Shown one piece after another: positions 21,103-31,733 of a stretch of 64,000 bases of DNA. Position 1 is the first letter of the stretch, and each line of letters begins with the position of its first letter. The stretch covers positions 52,904,843-52,968,842 of the forward strand of contig OW386290.2 of assembly GCA_936432065.2 (NCBI GenBank), given 5' to 3'. The translations under genes were made by a program, and so were the position numbers. Origin of the DNA: Rutpela maculata (lineage: Eukaryota; Arthropoda; Insecta; Coleoptera; Cerambycidae). Below the pieces are notes generated by a model that saw only the letters and a program-made list of their open reading frames with translations, was not told where the DNA came from and made no database searches.

Positions 21103-21633
21103 TAATTTATTTTGTCATAAAAATATTTTCATGTAATTCTTTGACTAAACAACATTGCCATTGACGACAATTATTCATTTTTTCCCGATGAAGATATCAT
21201 TATACCATACTCAGCAACCTACACAATCATCGCCCCAGCGATAACTGGTGCATGAGGGTAAATTTTCGTTCATTATAGGGGTTGAGGAGAATTGGAGATC
21301 AAGGTGAATATTTTTAACGTAATTAGCGCCTGTGAAAACGGAGGAGGGCGTATTGACGATCCAAAGTGTAATTAATGAATTTTACACGCCTTGGAAGGGT
21401 TGAAGCAACCCCTGAGGTCGCTACCACCTTCTCTTCCATGAAAAATGAAGGGATATACACAGAATAACGATATCATGTGTCGAAAAACTTGTAAATCCTG
21501 GATGGCATGCTTTCTCGTGGGTGAGGGGTGGTTTCTGCCCATTTGAGGAGCTAAAAATGAATATTTTTCCTGTGATCAGCGATCTCGAAAACGGGGTGAT
21601 ACGCCTTTAAAGCGAATCATTTGAAAAAAATGA

Positions 21634-22195
21634 TTTTTTTTATTGGTACCCTATTTTGCTTATTTAAAGTACGCCTCAGAGTGTTTAAATCCAAGTTTTA
21701 AAAACGCGCGTTTTAAAGTTACCACGGCAACATCAGAGGTAAGCAAGTACAACTTGTTAGATACCTTTTGTTCTTCCATCCATTTGATGAACTTCTCGTA
21801 TTCTTTTTTATAAGCGTCTTCCGATTTTTGCGGTATTAACCGCGATTCTGCTTTTCTATTTAAGTAATCAATGTTAGAACTCATTTTAAAGCAATATACA
21901 ATCAGTGACAACTGTAGTGACAATAATTAATCCCACTGACAGGCATCCTGATGTCACATCACGAATTCAACCATTTTACATTCTTAATTCTTATTTCCAT
22001 TTTTTGTAGTAATAATACCAGTATTTATGATTTCAAAGTGTACCAATAAAAAAAATAGCGTAAAGTATTCGTGGATAACTGGTCTTTAAAACACTTGCTC
22101 TATTTCGAGCACTCCGGCTGTGCCGTCGTGCTCGAAAAATCGCGCGTTTTAAAGACCTTAATATCCACTTATACTTTAATATACTATTCCAGCCT
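21634..22195. mobile_element. Insert in fold-back right arm, Crypton-like fragment
   Basis: The segment has no match in the opposite arm, so it is an insertion. It contains inverted 'ttttttttattggtacc' copies at 21634 and 22043, 'gcgcgttttaaag' motifs and a hairpin at 22080-22165 (ggtctttaaaac...gttttaaagacc). A truncated recombinase-like ORF lies inside on the minus strand. Confidence 0.55.
21660..21884 (-). pseudogene. Truncated tyrosine-recombinase-like N-terminal fragment
   Basis: From the Met at 21884, the peptide MSSNIDYLNRKAESRLIPQKS continues with SEDAYKKEYEKFIKWMEEQKV. This resembles the N-terminal core-binding part of Crypton-type tyrosine recombinases common in insects (IP.KS...Y...Y..F..W pattern). 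The catalytic C-terminal domain (R..HxxR..Y) is absent, and the last ~30 residues do not fit the family. So it is a fragment, carried in a small insert. The assignment is by pattern memory only. Confidence 0.45.
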
Positions 22196-22642
22196 TCGGG
22201 AGTTTTTAATCAACCCCCTAGGCCTGCTGTCTGGATTCCACTTACTCTACTCCCTTTCATGTTATTTCAAGTATAACCCGTTGATAAATCACTCCCCAGG
22301 CCCGTTTCTATATGAAAACATAAAGGGGTCCATAAAAGAGGTGGTTTTTGGCCGTTTCAGGGGGTTGCGGCGGTCAGAAACTTCTCCCACTACTTGCATT
22401 TTGTTCAGCACTCTCGAAAACTAGGGAAGGAGGTAATCTCGTCTTTGCACGAAATATTTATACTATGTCTGCCTTTATTACTTAGACTAATGATCAATTT
22501 TGTATGAAACGAATTTTAGGTAGCGCCGTTGTATATTCTCTATGTAATTACAATATTTATTATAGTCTGGATTCCATAAGTGAGGCATACTCAAGTTTGT
22601 ATTTAACAAATGCAGGATATAGGCCAGGCAACGAATGATTAT

Positions 22643-23334
22643 AGAGGGAAATTTTAGGGACAGAAAATTTGACTTCGGAACTTTGTTTGGACTAGTCTGG
22701 AGATGAACATATCAAAAGTCCCCACTCCTAGGTGGTGAACGGGGGAGGGGGGCATTTTAATGGTCCCATTTTTTGGTTTTTCACTTATATCTCGGAAACT
22801 ATGCGTCGTAGCGGCTTGACCACTCTATACAAAATTGAAGCTGACAAAATTTGCTACAGAATCACTATTTACATTTCTCGATATGTTGTTCTGTTCTCGA
22901 GATATCTGCCCTCGAAATTCGGAAATTGCGGAAAACAATTTTTTCGCCTCACGTTTTTTGCTCTATTTGTTAAGATAATTCTTCAAATGTGTTCCCACGA
23001 AGAAGTCGTGAGAAAAGAAGTTGTAGAGCATTAAATTTTTAACGTGAGGCGAAAAAATTGTTTTCCGCAATTTCTCGAAAACAGAACAACATATGTAAGT
23101 AGTGATTCTTGTATTTGTAGCAAATTTTGTCAGCTTTAATTTTGTATAGAATTGTCAAGCCGCTACGACGCATAGTTTCCGAGATATAAGCGAAAAACCA
23201 AAAAAAGGGACCTTTAAAGTGCCCCCTCCCCCCCACTCATCACCTAGGAGTGGGGACTTTTGATATGTTCATCTCCAGACTAGTCCAAACAAAGTTCCGA
23301 AGTCAAATTTTCTGTCCCTAACATTTCCCTCTAC
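22643..23334. repeat. Fold-back element, ~300-bp arms
   Basis: Left arm about 22643-22960 and right arm about 23041-23334 are inverted copies ('tagagggaaattttagggacag' type ends), sharing 'ctccccactcctaggtg'-like and 'gctacgacgcatagtttcc' blocks. The ~80-bp loop has no gene. Open frames within are arm sequence on both strands. Confidence 0.85.
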
Positions 23335-23344
23335 ACCCTTTTTT

Positions 23345-23629
23345 GAGCATTCCTTGCTTGGATTAATAAAGAATATTTAATAATTCAATGTCATCAAAAA
23401 ACTTGAAATTTTAGTCAATCACAAAACCCAAACTTTTATAAGCAGAGAGAACAATATTTTCTACATGTTTGTTAAAATTTAATTTCGAATCGAATAGAAC
23501 CCCCAAGTCATTGAACTCATCTGATCTATTTAATACGGTACTGTTCAACTCATAGTCAAATAACAGGATTATTTTTCCTGCAGAAAGACAGAACGTTACG
23601 TTGGGTGATGTTTAAAGGCAGATTATTTA
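23345..23629 (-). pseudogene. LINE reverse transcriptase, C-terminal part (piece 3)
   Basis: On the minus strand this reads as the segment following the palm of a Jockey/CR1-type LINE reverse transcriptase (NNLPLNITQRNVLSFCRK..., then DLGVLFDSKLNFNKHVENIV). It continues the ORF that breaks off at 27167, with a 3.5-kb fold-back element in between. Removing that insert and one copy of the TTA duplication leaves the reading frame continuous. Confidence 0.7.
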
Positions 23630-26600
23630 TAGTGGAACGGATAGAGCTCTGAAACTCGCATATTTAAGGAGATAAATTTTTCGGAGTAGAATGATATGGG
23701 ATAAAAACTATCTTGTTCAGAAATGTTTAACGCATCAGAATCTCTTTTTACGAAAATTTTGGGTGGTACTGAAAAAAATATGAGCGTTTGAATCTTGAAA
23801 ATGTCTAAGTTCGTACGGGCCTTCTCCGCAAACTGATGGTTTTTTTTCTCCATAGCCAAGTAACGTAAATTACTAATTTTTTGTTTCACTGATGTACTAT
23901 TGGGTATGGAACGAGTATATAATTTTTAATGTAGAAAGCACCTTCAATTTTAGTTGTAGTTATTTTTTTTCCCATCGGAACACGGCAGAATTGAGAAAGT
24001 TACGAATTCAGTAGTGATTAACTTTTTTTTTCACGATATGGATTTCAATTTTTTTACCATGTTTGGCTGAATTGAACCAATACCAACATATGCCCTCGCA
24101 TAACATATGGTCGCGATTCAAAAATAAAATTTTTAGAGCCATTTTTATAACGCCGTGTCTGGCGAGCTGTTCTCCTCACTGGGAGTGCGAGTACCACCCA
24201 AAATTTTCGTAAAAAGAGATTCTGATGCGTTAATCATTTTTGAACAAGATGGTTTTTATCCCATATCTTTCTACTCCGAAAATATTTTTTAATGAGCTAC
24301 GACGTTCTATCCGTTCCATTAACAGATAACATTTTGTAGTGAAACCCACAAAAACTTGCAAACTGAACATTTTTTTTTTTAATGAGTTCGTGAAAGTTTA
24401 TAGAATAATATCCTGAATAGTTTACATTTCGCTCGGATGCAGAACATAAAAGAAAGTGACAAAAATTTTTTATTCATCTATTACACGTCCAGTGGAAGTA
24501 AGTAACGACCAAAAAATGTAAAAAACTTTTATTGTTCAAATAGGCTTAGAATGTCATGAAACGCCGAGATCTTAAGTTTAAGTGAAAAAAATCTGTCTGC
24601 CTATCTGTCGGTCTGTCTGTAACTTTTTTTTTGTGCGCACGTTTCTCTGGAACCGTTTAAGATATTGATTTGAAATTTGGTACACATGTGTATTTTAACG
24701 AGATCTGGAAATATATTATATTTTCATCTTGTTCCGTCGAAGGTTTGGGGGGTAAATTGGGGTAAATGGAGGTAAATGGGAAATGAAGCGGGTAAGAGTC
24801 CATAAAATTGGTATTTAGTATATACAACAGAAGCTTAGGTCTCAAAAAATTTTTTGGCATTAGCCACCCCCATTACCACCCCCATCCCATTTTTAAAGGG
24901 GATGAGAAAAGATTATGATTTAGTGTGTGTACTGTGTACAAGAACCGAAAACCTCAAAATATTTTTTTACTTCATCCACCCTCCACTACCCCTCATCACC
25001 ACCCCCACCCCACTACCGATGTGGGGTGTCGTTTTATGGATTATTGGGGTAAAAGATTTCAAATATTATGTTATTAAAGTTCCATAAACAATTATTTCCA
25101 CATACAAAATTTTTTCGTTGTAAGAGACTTGGATAGAAAATCTGGATGTGGAAGTAGTGATTCCTTGGGCCAGCGGTTTTTTTTCAAAATTTTTAAATTA
25201 AGTCAGGGTAGAAAAAACAAAAAATACTAATGGATACATGTGTTTCTGAACAAAAAATGTCCTGATAAAATTTATTGCTAAAGCCACGGTATTCCTGGAA
25301 AAAAATAGTGAAGTAACTTTGTCGCTCTGCGCGGCCAAGCGCACGGTTAAATGCATACTGCGGAACCTCTAAAAATTCTTAGCAGTTCTAACTAGTAAAA
25401 TAAAGCTTTTTCTCTTTCTGATTACACATTTTTACCCATTCTTCTTAGTGAATAGGAGGATAAATAGTGAGTCTGGAGGGAAAATGTATAATTATGAACG
25501 CATATACAGACACCACACATAGCCGCTGAATAGCTCGCATGAATTTTTACGTACCTTTACTGTATTGTATTTATTACAGGTACACCTATCCACATTTCAG
25601 CTATATCCAATGGATTCCTTATACATTTGTTGATGTATTGGAAAAGTTCCAGAATTTATGTTCAAAACAGTCAGATATATTTTCATAGTTATAGGGATAA
25701 GATCGTGAAAATCGCAATTTCTTATCATGACCTGATTAATCATATTTTCGAAAAAATGCATACAAGTAAACGAATTTGTGTTTGAACATTCGAAAGGTAT
25801 AAATTTTTTCTGAAATAGCGATATTTTATTTTTCCAATGGGTCAATTTCTCGGCAAGTTACAGCCTCCAATATATATATTTATCAAGAAAATCATCAAGC
25901 AAGGAAATTAAAATAATTTGTGATATACTTTTTTTTGAACCCAGTTTACTACAACTTACTAACCATAATATTCATGAAGTGTACATACATACATACTTTT
26001 TAACAGTTCTAAATGAAGAAATAATTTTTTTGAAGGGCTTTTATTTTTTTCTATATTTTTTATTGCGACGATTGAGTTCGGGCGTGATAACATATATTAG
26101 TATATTTTTCCCATCCATCCTTTGCCTATATTGCCAAAAAAGCAAGAAAAAGCTACAATTTCTATCTTTTAAATGAACCCACACTCATATAGGTTGAGCA
26201 AATTCTGATTTACTGACATGTAATTCAGTGCGTCGGTGTCACAGCATTCAAGCGCGCGCACTCATGTATCTCGCTCCAAGTTATAACGTTACATTTGACT
26301 ATTTTTTTCCGGGAAAACCATGACTTTAGCGATAAATTCTGTTAGGACATTCTTTGTTCATAAATATGTGATCTATCCATCTGTATTTTTTATTTTTCCC
26401 TAGCTTGACTTAATTTCAAAAGTTTGAAAAAATGGATGAAACAATTTTTTTCCCCTTTTTTTTACGTTCTGCATCCGAGCGAAATGTAAACTTTTTCGGA
26501 TATTTTTCTATACACTTTAAAAGTTTATAAAATAAAATATATAAAAACCGCAGTAGATAATATAGTGCGCTCCTTTTCCAATGCGCGTCCGTAGTCGATA

Positions 26601-27166
26601 ATTCGCTCTCTATCGCACTCCCAGTGAGGAGAACAGCTCGCCAGACACGGCGTTATAAAAATGGCTCTATAAACTTTATTTTTGAAACGCGACCATATGT
26701 TATGCAAGGGCATATGTTGGTATTGGTTCAATTGAGCCAAACATGTTAAAAAAATTGAAATCCATATCGTGAAAAAAAAAGTTAAGCACTACTGAAGTCG
26801 TAACTTTCTCAATTCTGCCGTGTTCCGCTGGGAAAAAAAAATAACTACAACTAAAATTGAAGGTGTTTTCTACATTAAAAATTATATACTCGTTCCATAC
26901 CCAATAGTACATCAGTGAAACAAAAAATTAGTAATTTACGTTACTTGGCTATGGAGAAAAAAAAACATCAGTTTGCGGAGGAGGCCCGTACGAACTTAGA
27001 CATTTTCAATATTCAATCGCTCATATTTTTTTTCAGTACCACCCAAAATTTTCGTAAAAAGAGATTCTGATGGGTTAATCATTTCTGAACAAGATGGTTT
27101 TTATCCCATATCTTTCTACTCCGAAAATATTTTTTAATGAGCTACGACGTTCTATCCGTTCCACTA
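23630..27166. mobile_element. 3.5-kb fold-back element with TTA duplication
   Basis: Ends are TAGTGGAACGGATAGA and its complement, flanked by TTA at 23627-23629 and 27167-27169. Arms pair imperfectly over more than 1 kb: blocks near 23630-24320, 24390-24470 and 25160-25340 have inverted partners near 26600-27170, 26460-26525 and 26205-26420. A ~430-bp block (23771-24190) is bounded by short inverted copies of 'acccaaaattttcg'. A TWA-type 3-bp duplication is seen in PIF/Harbinger elements. There is no transposase, and it sits inside a LINE ORF. Confidence 0.8.
24590..25090. repeat. Dispersed repeat, second copy at 57960-58420
   Basis: The segment begins near 'gtctgtctgtaac', then 'tttgtgcgcacg', 'ttgaaatttggta', 'aacgagatctgga', 'gtaagagtcc', 'ttggcattagcca'. 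The same blocks in the same order occur at 57960-58420. It is non-coding, with C-rich stretches, and is a common intergenic repeat type whose class is unknown. Confidence 0.7.
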
Positions 27167-27472
27167 TTAGAAGACACCAGTCATTAACATCATTTAATTT
27201 ACTTTGGACTAACACACAATCCTCGTCGGTATCAACAGTATAATACAATTTCATGTCATCAGCATATAACAGGTAGTTGACATCAACACAAGTCACTAAA
27301 TCAGTAATAAATAAAATAAGTAATAGAGGCCCCAGTACTGAGCCTTGGGGCACTCCGGAACTAGTTAGAAATTGGTCAGACTTAAAGTCAAGGTATTCTA
27401 TGTATTGGCTCCTTTCAGTTAAAAAAAATATGACACCAGCAGGGAAAAGCTTTGGAGAAATCAGTACATATC
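27167..27472 (-). pseudogene. LINE reverse transcriptase palm (piece 2)
   Basis: The minus strand reads TDFSKAF, then after a deletion of roughly 40-50 codons and a frame change LTERSQYIEYL, PQGSVLGPLL and the catalytic YADDMKLY, then NDWC before the fold-back insert. These are canonical non-LTR reverse transcriptase blocks of the Jockey/CR1 kind. The internal deletion and the frame change make it inactive. Confidence 0.85.
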
Positions 27473-28122
27473 AGTCCCTTGAGGTAAACCAGAAAAAGTC
27501 CCAAAAAGTTCTGCGACTGGACCGCAAGTCATCTTCCCCCCGTTTTCGAGGGAGGGGAACACGATGGTGACAATATTTTCCAACCTACCCTCCAACCACT
27601 ACCCCTAAACCGGATTTTCCGGTGCTAGGCATTTTTTTTTTCCTGAAAATTTTATCAACTAAAGTTGTTTAGAATCAACCAAAAATTCTAAATCCAAAAT
27701 TTAATCAAAGTTAGAAAACATTGAAATTTTGTTTAAAATATTGTCCAAGTCCGAAAATATAATTTAAATGGGTATTGTCGTTTAAAAAATTCATGAAAAT
27801 TTTGTTTAAAATTAAATCTAAGGTGTCAGTTGTCAAGTAATTAGTAGTCTTTTTTATATTTTTTAAATTTATCAATTTTTAAAATTTTTCAATTTTTTAT
27901 TTTGATGAAATGTTGGATACTGCGTTTTTGAACAATTCTGAACAACTTTCATTAATGAAATTTTCCGATAAAAACATGCCTAGCACCGGAAAATCGGAAA
28001 AAGTTTTTTTAGTTTAGGGGAGGTCGGAAAATATTGTCACCATCATGTTCCCCCCTCAAAATGGGGGTAGGGTACATGATTTGCGGTTTAGTTTTGGGGT
28101 AAAAATTTTATCTCAAGGGACT
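27473..28122. mobile_element. MITE/fold-back with AGTCCCTTGAG ends, copy 1
   Basis: The 650-bp element starts AGTCCCTTGAGGTAAA and ends with TTTATCTCAAGGGACT. Arms include 'gttctgcgactggaccgcaa', 'ttttcgagg' and 'ccggaaaatcgg'-type blocks. It interrupts the LINE between the 'QVEVI' and 'TDFSKAF' segments, with ATA on both sides. The same family occupies the centre of the element at 35780-38147. Confidence 0.8.
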
Positions 28123-28310
28123 ATAACTTCAACTTGTTTGCCCGCATCGCTAACCTCAGAAATAAATTGTGTGACAGTAAATAAATTTGTAACTGTTGAC
28201 CTACCCTTTACAAAGCTATGTTGAGATATACTGATCTGCCCTCGCACATTATTATTTTGGCCATATAAAGAAATTATCCACCTTAACCTCAAGTGATTAA
28301 TTGGCATCTG
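28123..28310 (-). pseudogene. LINE reverse transcriptase fingers (piece 1)
   Basis: The minus strand encodes SQHSFVKGRSTVTNLF...VEVI, a recognised non-LTR reverse transcriptase block (Q.GF..GRST..NL). It is the 5'-most visible part of the LINE. The start, endonuclease and first ORF are missing, as expected for a 5'-truncated copy. Confidence 0.8.
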
Positions 28311-28547
28311 TTGTTAACTTGCAAAATGCCTCTAACTATGCATTTAATATCAACATTATTAACAACAAACAATATTAGATGATATATATGTTTCTTTTTC
28401 ATGTTATGTTATCAATTATTTATTTTCAGCATGCTCGTAAGAAAATGTTGTTCCTAACACGTGCGCAAAAATACCACTTTCCGCACTTGTTAGGAAAATA
28501 ACTGTTATAATTAAAAAAATAGAAGAATTATATATTTTATTTTTCAG

Positions 28548-28750
28548 ATAAACATTATTACTGGAGAGATTACGACGGTTATGTACCCACAGATTCACTA
28601 CCAGGAGGTCATGATAAGGGCAACGAAACTACTTACATCGGCCAGGGTTATGTGAGTAACCGGGGGATTTTTCCGGGAAGCCTTTATCCAGGGGAGAATA
28701 TTCTCGTTGTGGCTGCCCAAGGAGCAAAAGTAATCGATTTTGCTATCAAG
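28548..28750 (+). CDS. DM9-repeat protein, exon 2
   Basis: The exon follows TTTTATTTTTCAG and ends AAG|GTAAAT. With the single base from exon 1 it gives 68 codons in phase. It encodes the hallmark start of a DM9 unit, HYYWRDYDGYVPTDSLPGG, then TYIGQGYV, IFPGSLYPGENILVV and a closing VIDFAIK. DM9 (DUF3421) units are ~70 residues with this W-G-PG pattern. A stop on the minus strand and lack of frame breaks support the plus reading. Confidence 0.88.
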
Positions 28751-29248
28751 GTAAATTTGTTTGAAATTCAGCACATCGTATTTTGGCAAGTATCTTATTC
28801 AAAAAATTAAAATGTCTACATCGCCATAGGGGTAGATTCATTGAAAAAATTGAGTGTGAATTTGGAATATTTTGTTTTTTTAATTTGAGATATTTATCTC
28901 AAGAAATGTTAATTGGACAAAATGAAAGTTAATTTTTTTTTGAAGAAAAGGAAATTTAGAAAAAAAAAAGAATATTTTGGTAGGACGAATAGTTTTTTAC
29001 TCCAGTCAGTATGTCCGAAAAGATTGACAGTCACCCGGCGTCAGCGAGTTTTTGGGGCTTGATGGGGGGATCATTGCTGAGGGTATTGGTGAATTGTTGG
29101 CACGTTGTGCAACCGGGGTTTGCCGCCATCTTGAAAAAAAAAAAAAGGTTAAGAACTGTCTTTTTCAAATATCTCAGTTTCTGTTGAGGCTGCATAAAAA
29201 AGAAATAGGGCGTTTTAAAGGGCGAAAAATTTGTAGTTTTAGCACTAA
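28751..29248 (+). other. DM9 intron 2, left part
   Basis: AT-rich sequence without coding signal. A block with 'gccgccatcttg' near 29122 is typical of dispersed repeats. Gypsy copy 3 begins near 29249. Confidence 0.5.
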
Positions 29249-29388
29249 GCGGCCAAGCATCGGAGTTACTCCAGACTATCCCAGTAGAGAAACAAAGGGA
29301 CTTTAAAGTTTTAGAAGCTGACTTGGACTTGAGATATGGCGACCAACAAATTAGGGCATTTTAGGCGACACTGTCGACAGTGGAGCCC

Positions 29389-29881
29389 TGAGAGAGTAAA
29401 TGCTACTGGTGCAGTGCTGGCTGAATAACAAGATGTCCCCAGAGAAATAAAAATTTCCCAGCTTCGAAGAATTTCGAATAGTCTACTGTTACAAGTCTGT
29501 GTAAATGAGAGGAAATGTGTGTTTACCATCGACTCAAGTACTAAGTCATCAATAGTACGGCCAGGATTTATATGCGGCATAAAGATTAACAAGAGGCAAA
29601 ACGAAGTGATCGTCCGGACAGCTACGGGAGACAGGGCTACTGTTCATGGAGAAGTAGACCTGGGTTTGCAGATTGGACATTTAAGGTTTGACCATAGGGT
29701 CATCGTGGCTGACATTACGGACATTTTGGGACTGGAGATTATGGAACAGTATGGATTTATTGTTGACGTAGGAAAGCGAAAACTCCTGCACTATCCAGAA
29801 AACCAGACAAGGAAGATTGTAAGCACTACCTTCGTGTGGAAAAATCACCGAACATGGTTGAAGTCAACATTGTCAAGGTAG
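29389..29881 (+). pseudogene. Protease remnant, copy 3
   Basis: The retropepsin segment reads TIDSSTKSSIVRPG, so the catalytic D-T-G of copy 2 has become D-S-S and the enzyme would be dead. The downstream ATGDRATVHGEVDLGLQIGH and the ILGLEIMEQY motif match copy 2 closely. Two residues before ILGL are lost relative to copy 2. Confidence 0.8.
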
Positions 29882-30642
29882 ATCTTCCAGACAATTGGAC
29901 AAAGAAAGCTCTGAGGTAAGAGCAATTGAGCGATGTAGAAATTGGACCTATATTGTGATCAAAACAAAAGGGAACCGGACCAGAATGGAAGAATGTTTCA
30001 AACAAAGGAGTAGGATTGAAGGCTTTGTGGTCGCAATGGGATTCACTTAGAGTATTAGATGGGCTGTTGAAGCGAGCATGGGAAAGCCCGGATTTAATGC
30101 AAGTTGCCACGCGTCTAGTGATTCCCAGGTGTCGTGTACCAGAAGTACTCCAGGAAGTGCATAATGGAACGTTCGGCGGACACTTTGGCGTAAACGTTGA
30201 GTAAAGTAAGGGAAAGATTCTATTGGGTTAAAAGTTGCCAGGATGTGGAGGCTTGGTGTCGCAAATGTAAGAATTGTGCTGCCAATGGGGAACGACTTTC
30301 TGTAACCAACTATGCGAATGAAAGTCGAGGACGGCTGAGGAATGTCCGAGAACAGATCACCAAAACTAGTGACCCAATGAAGGCTCGTTATGATCGTAAT
30401 GCCAGTATAGGAGGATTCAAGGTGGGGATCTGCTTTGGCTGTGCAACCCACAGCGGAAGGAATTGAGATCCTCGAAGCTTCAGCTACCTTGGGAAGGACC
30501 GTATTCAGTCATCACCCGGATCAATGACGTTGACTATCGAATTCACAGATGTAAAAGGACGAAGATGAAAATCGTACACTTAGACAGACTGGCGAAGTAT
30601 GTGAAAGAGACTGAATTGCCTGACCGGGACGTTCAGGCTTAA
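29882..30642 (+). pseudogene. Integrase remnant, copy 3
   Basis: Linker, zinc finger and tail are readable in pieces with stops (for example near 29920, 29957 and 30203). NCAANGERLSV leads straight into NESRGRLRNVREQITKTSDP, the same junction as copy 1 (about 3325-3400). The catalytic core between them is missing. It ends ELPDRDVQA with a stop at 30640-30642. Confidence 0.75.
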
Positions 30643-30652
30643 GGAGGGACAG
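30643..30652 (+). other. Polypurine tract of copy 3
   Basis: GGAGGGACAG lies directly before the LTR start, as in copy 1. Confidence 0.65.
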
Positions 30653-31102
30653 TGTGACATGTTTATAACATGCCAGAGGCATCTATAAGCGTTCCCTCTA
30701 AGTTCAAGAGGTAGACAGTAAACAGAAACTGAGCTAATTAGTTGGTTCAGCTATCGTCCCATATAGGGCGCGAGCGGTGTCAAACCCCAGGCATCTATCT
30801 GGAAATATCTAGAAATTTGCTGGTGACGTCTAGTGGAATGTTCCAGAGAATGTACCTAGGACTATATAAAGGCAAGGAGAAGCACAGAGTGGACCGTCTA
30901 GTTAAACAGTTCAGATGATCAGTTAGTGAGAACAGATCAAGGAGTAAACAAAGTGATAAAGGGACTGAAGTTGTGAATTATAGTACACAGTGTAATATTA
31001 GTAAAGTAATTATTTGTCGTAATCAGTACGTAAGTTAAAAAATTAGTGTTCAGTGTTACCCTGGTGTTATAATTTTCGGATCCACGATACAGGGTGTTTA
31101 CA
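30653..31102 (+). repeat. 3' LTR of gypsy copy 3
   Basis: 450 bp from TGTGACATG to TTTACA, with TATATAAA at 30863-30870. It shares its centre ('ctggaaatatctag') with the 320 LTR and its end with all three family LTRs. It sits 630 bp before DM9 exon 3. Confidence 0.8.
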
Positions 31103-31733
31103 AAAGGGTAAAAGGTTCCACGTAACAATATTATGTGCTTGCAAATTTCAGCTTTCTAGGCCTTATGGTTTTCGATGTACTTTCAGGCAGACATCGGACA
31201 CACGCCTGCTGCGGGCTCGATTTGAAAGTGACTAGTGCGTGATGCTATGCACACAGCAGGTCAAAAGATAGTACTCGTGCCAAGCGTATCTCCATGTTTC
31301 ATAGTATCTTTTCATTACTGTCTGATAGGTATTGAAGCACTAGTGTCACGTGCACACGCAATCACGCAATCACACACGCACATGCGTACATACTCGCACT
31401 CTCAATTCGTTAAAAAATATAGTTTTTAATGGAGAAGTGAAAGTACTCCAACTTCAACCCTCAGGATTTCGGTCAATTTTCATGGTACAGAGTTCGGTGA
31501 AAAACCAAATAGAATTAAAAAACGCATTTCTCACCCTTTTAACTCCTTAAAAACACCCTTCCGCACCTTATAGAGTTAGAAACTCATCGGTTTCTTAACA
31601 TTAAATACAAGCACCCAAATTTTCATTGACTCCCTAATTTTTTCCCAAGGAATATTTTTTATATTTTACCCACTACTTGTATTCTTTTCATACTTCAGCA
31701 ATTCATGTGATTCAAATAAGTATTGTTTTTCAG
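31103..31733 (+). other. DM9 intron 2, right part
   Basis: No gene seen. A CA/CG-rich simple repeat ('cacacgcaatcacgc') lies at about 31350-31400. The intron ends in TATTGTTTTTCAG. Confidence 0.6.

Larger units (their letters stand above)
18898..22462. repeat. Large fold-back element (nested)
   Basis: Left arm 18898-19553 and right arm 21272-22462 are inverted copies, each carrying 'ggcctagggggttgatt' and runs of the 'ccccgttttcg' type. The right arm is interrupted by an insert at about 21640-22192. Between the arms lie an acidic open reading stretch (19511-19780) and a second fold-back element (19781-21102). No transposase is present. Confidence 0.85.
17786..28547 (+). other. DM9 gene intron 1, transposon-filled
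   Basis: From 17786 to 18897 there is only AT-rich sequence, with a possible degenerate duplicated motif ('gattcgtctaatttt'-like, 17920-18120). Nested fold-back elements and a broken LINE follow to 28310; the last ~240 bp are AT-rich intron ending TTTTATTTTTCAG. Confidence 0.7.
29249..31102 (+). mobile_element. Degraded gypsy element copy 3, 5'-truncated
   Basis: Inside DM9 intron 2, same strand as the gene. It contains a gag scrap (ASELLQTIPVEKQRDF equivalent at about 29253-29305), a protease remnant, the integrase linker and finger, the tail joined directly to NCAA, a polypurine tract, and a complete 3' LTR. No 5' LTR, reverse transcriptase, RNase H or integrase core is present. Confidence 0.85.

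Noticed and set aside
22071..22424. 117-codon plus-strand frame
   Set aside because: It runs across an insertion boundary into a fold-back arm and has no protein-like pattern.
24854..25087. Pro-rich plus-strand frame
   Set aside because: It is a chance frame through a C-rich dispersed repeat also present at 57960-58420.
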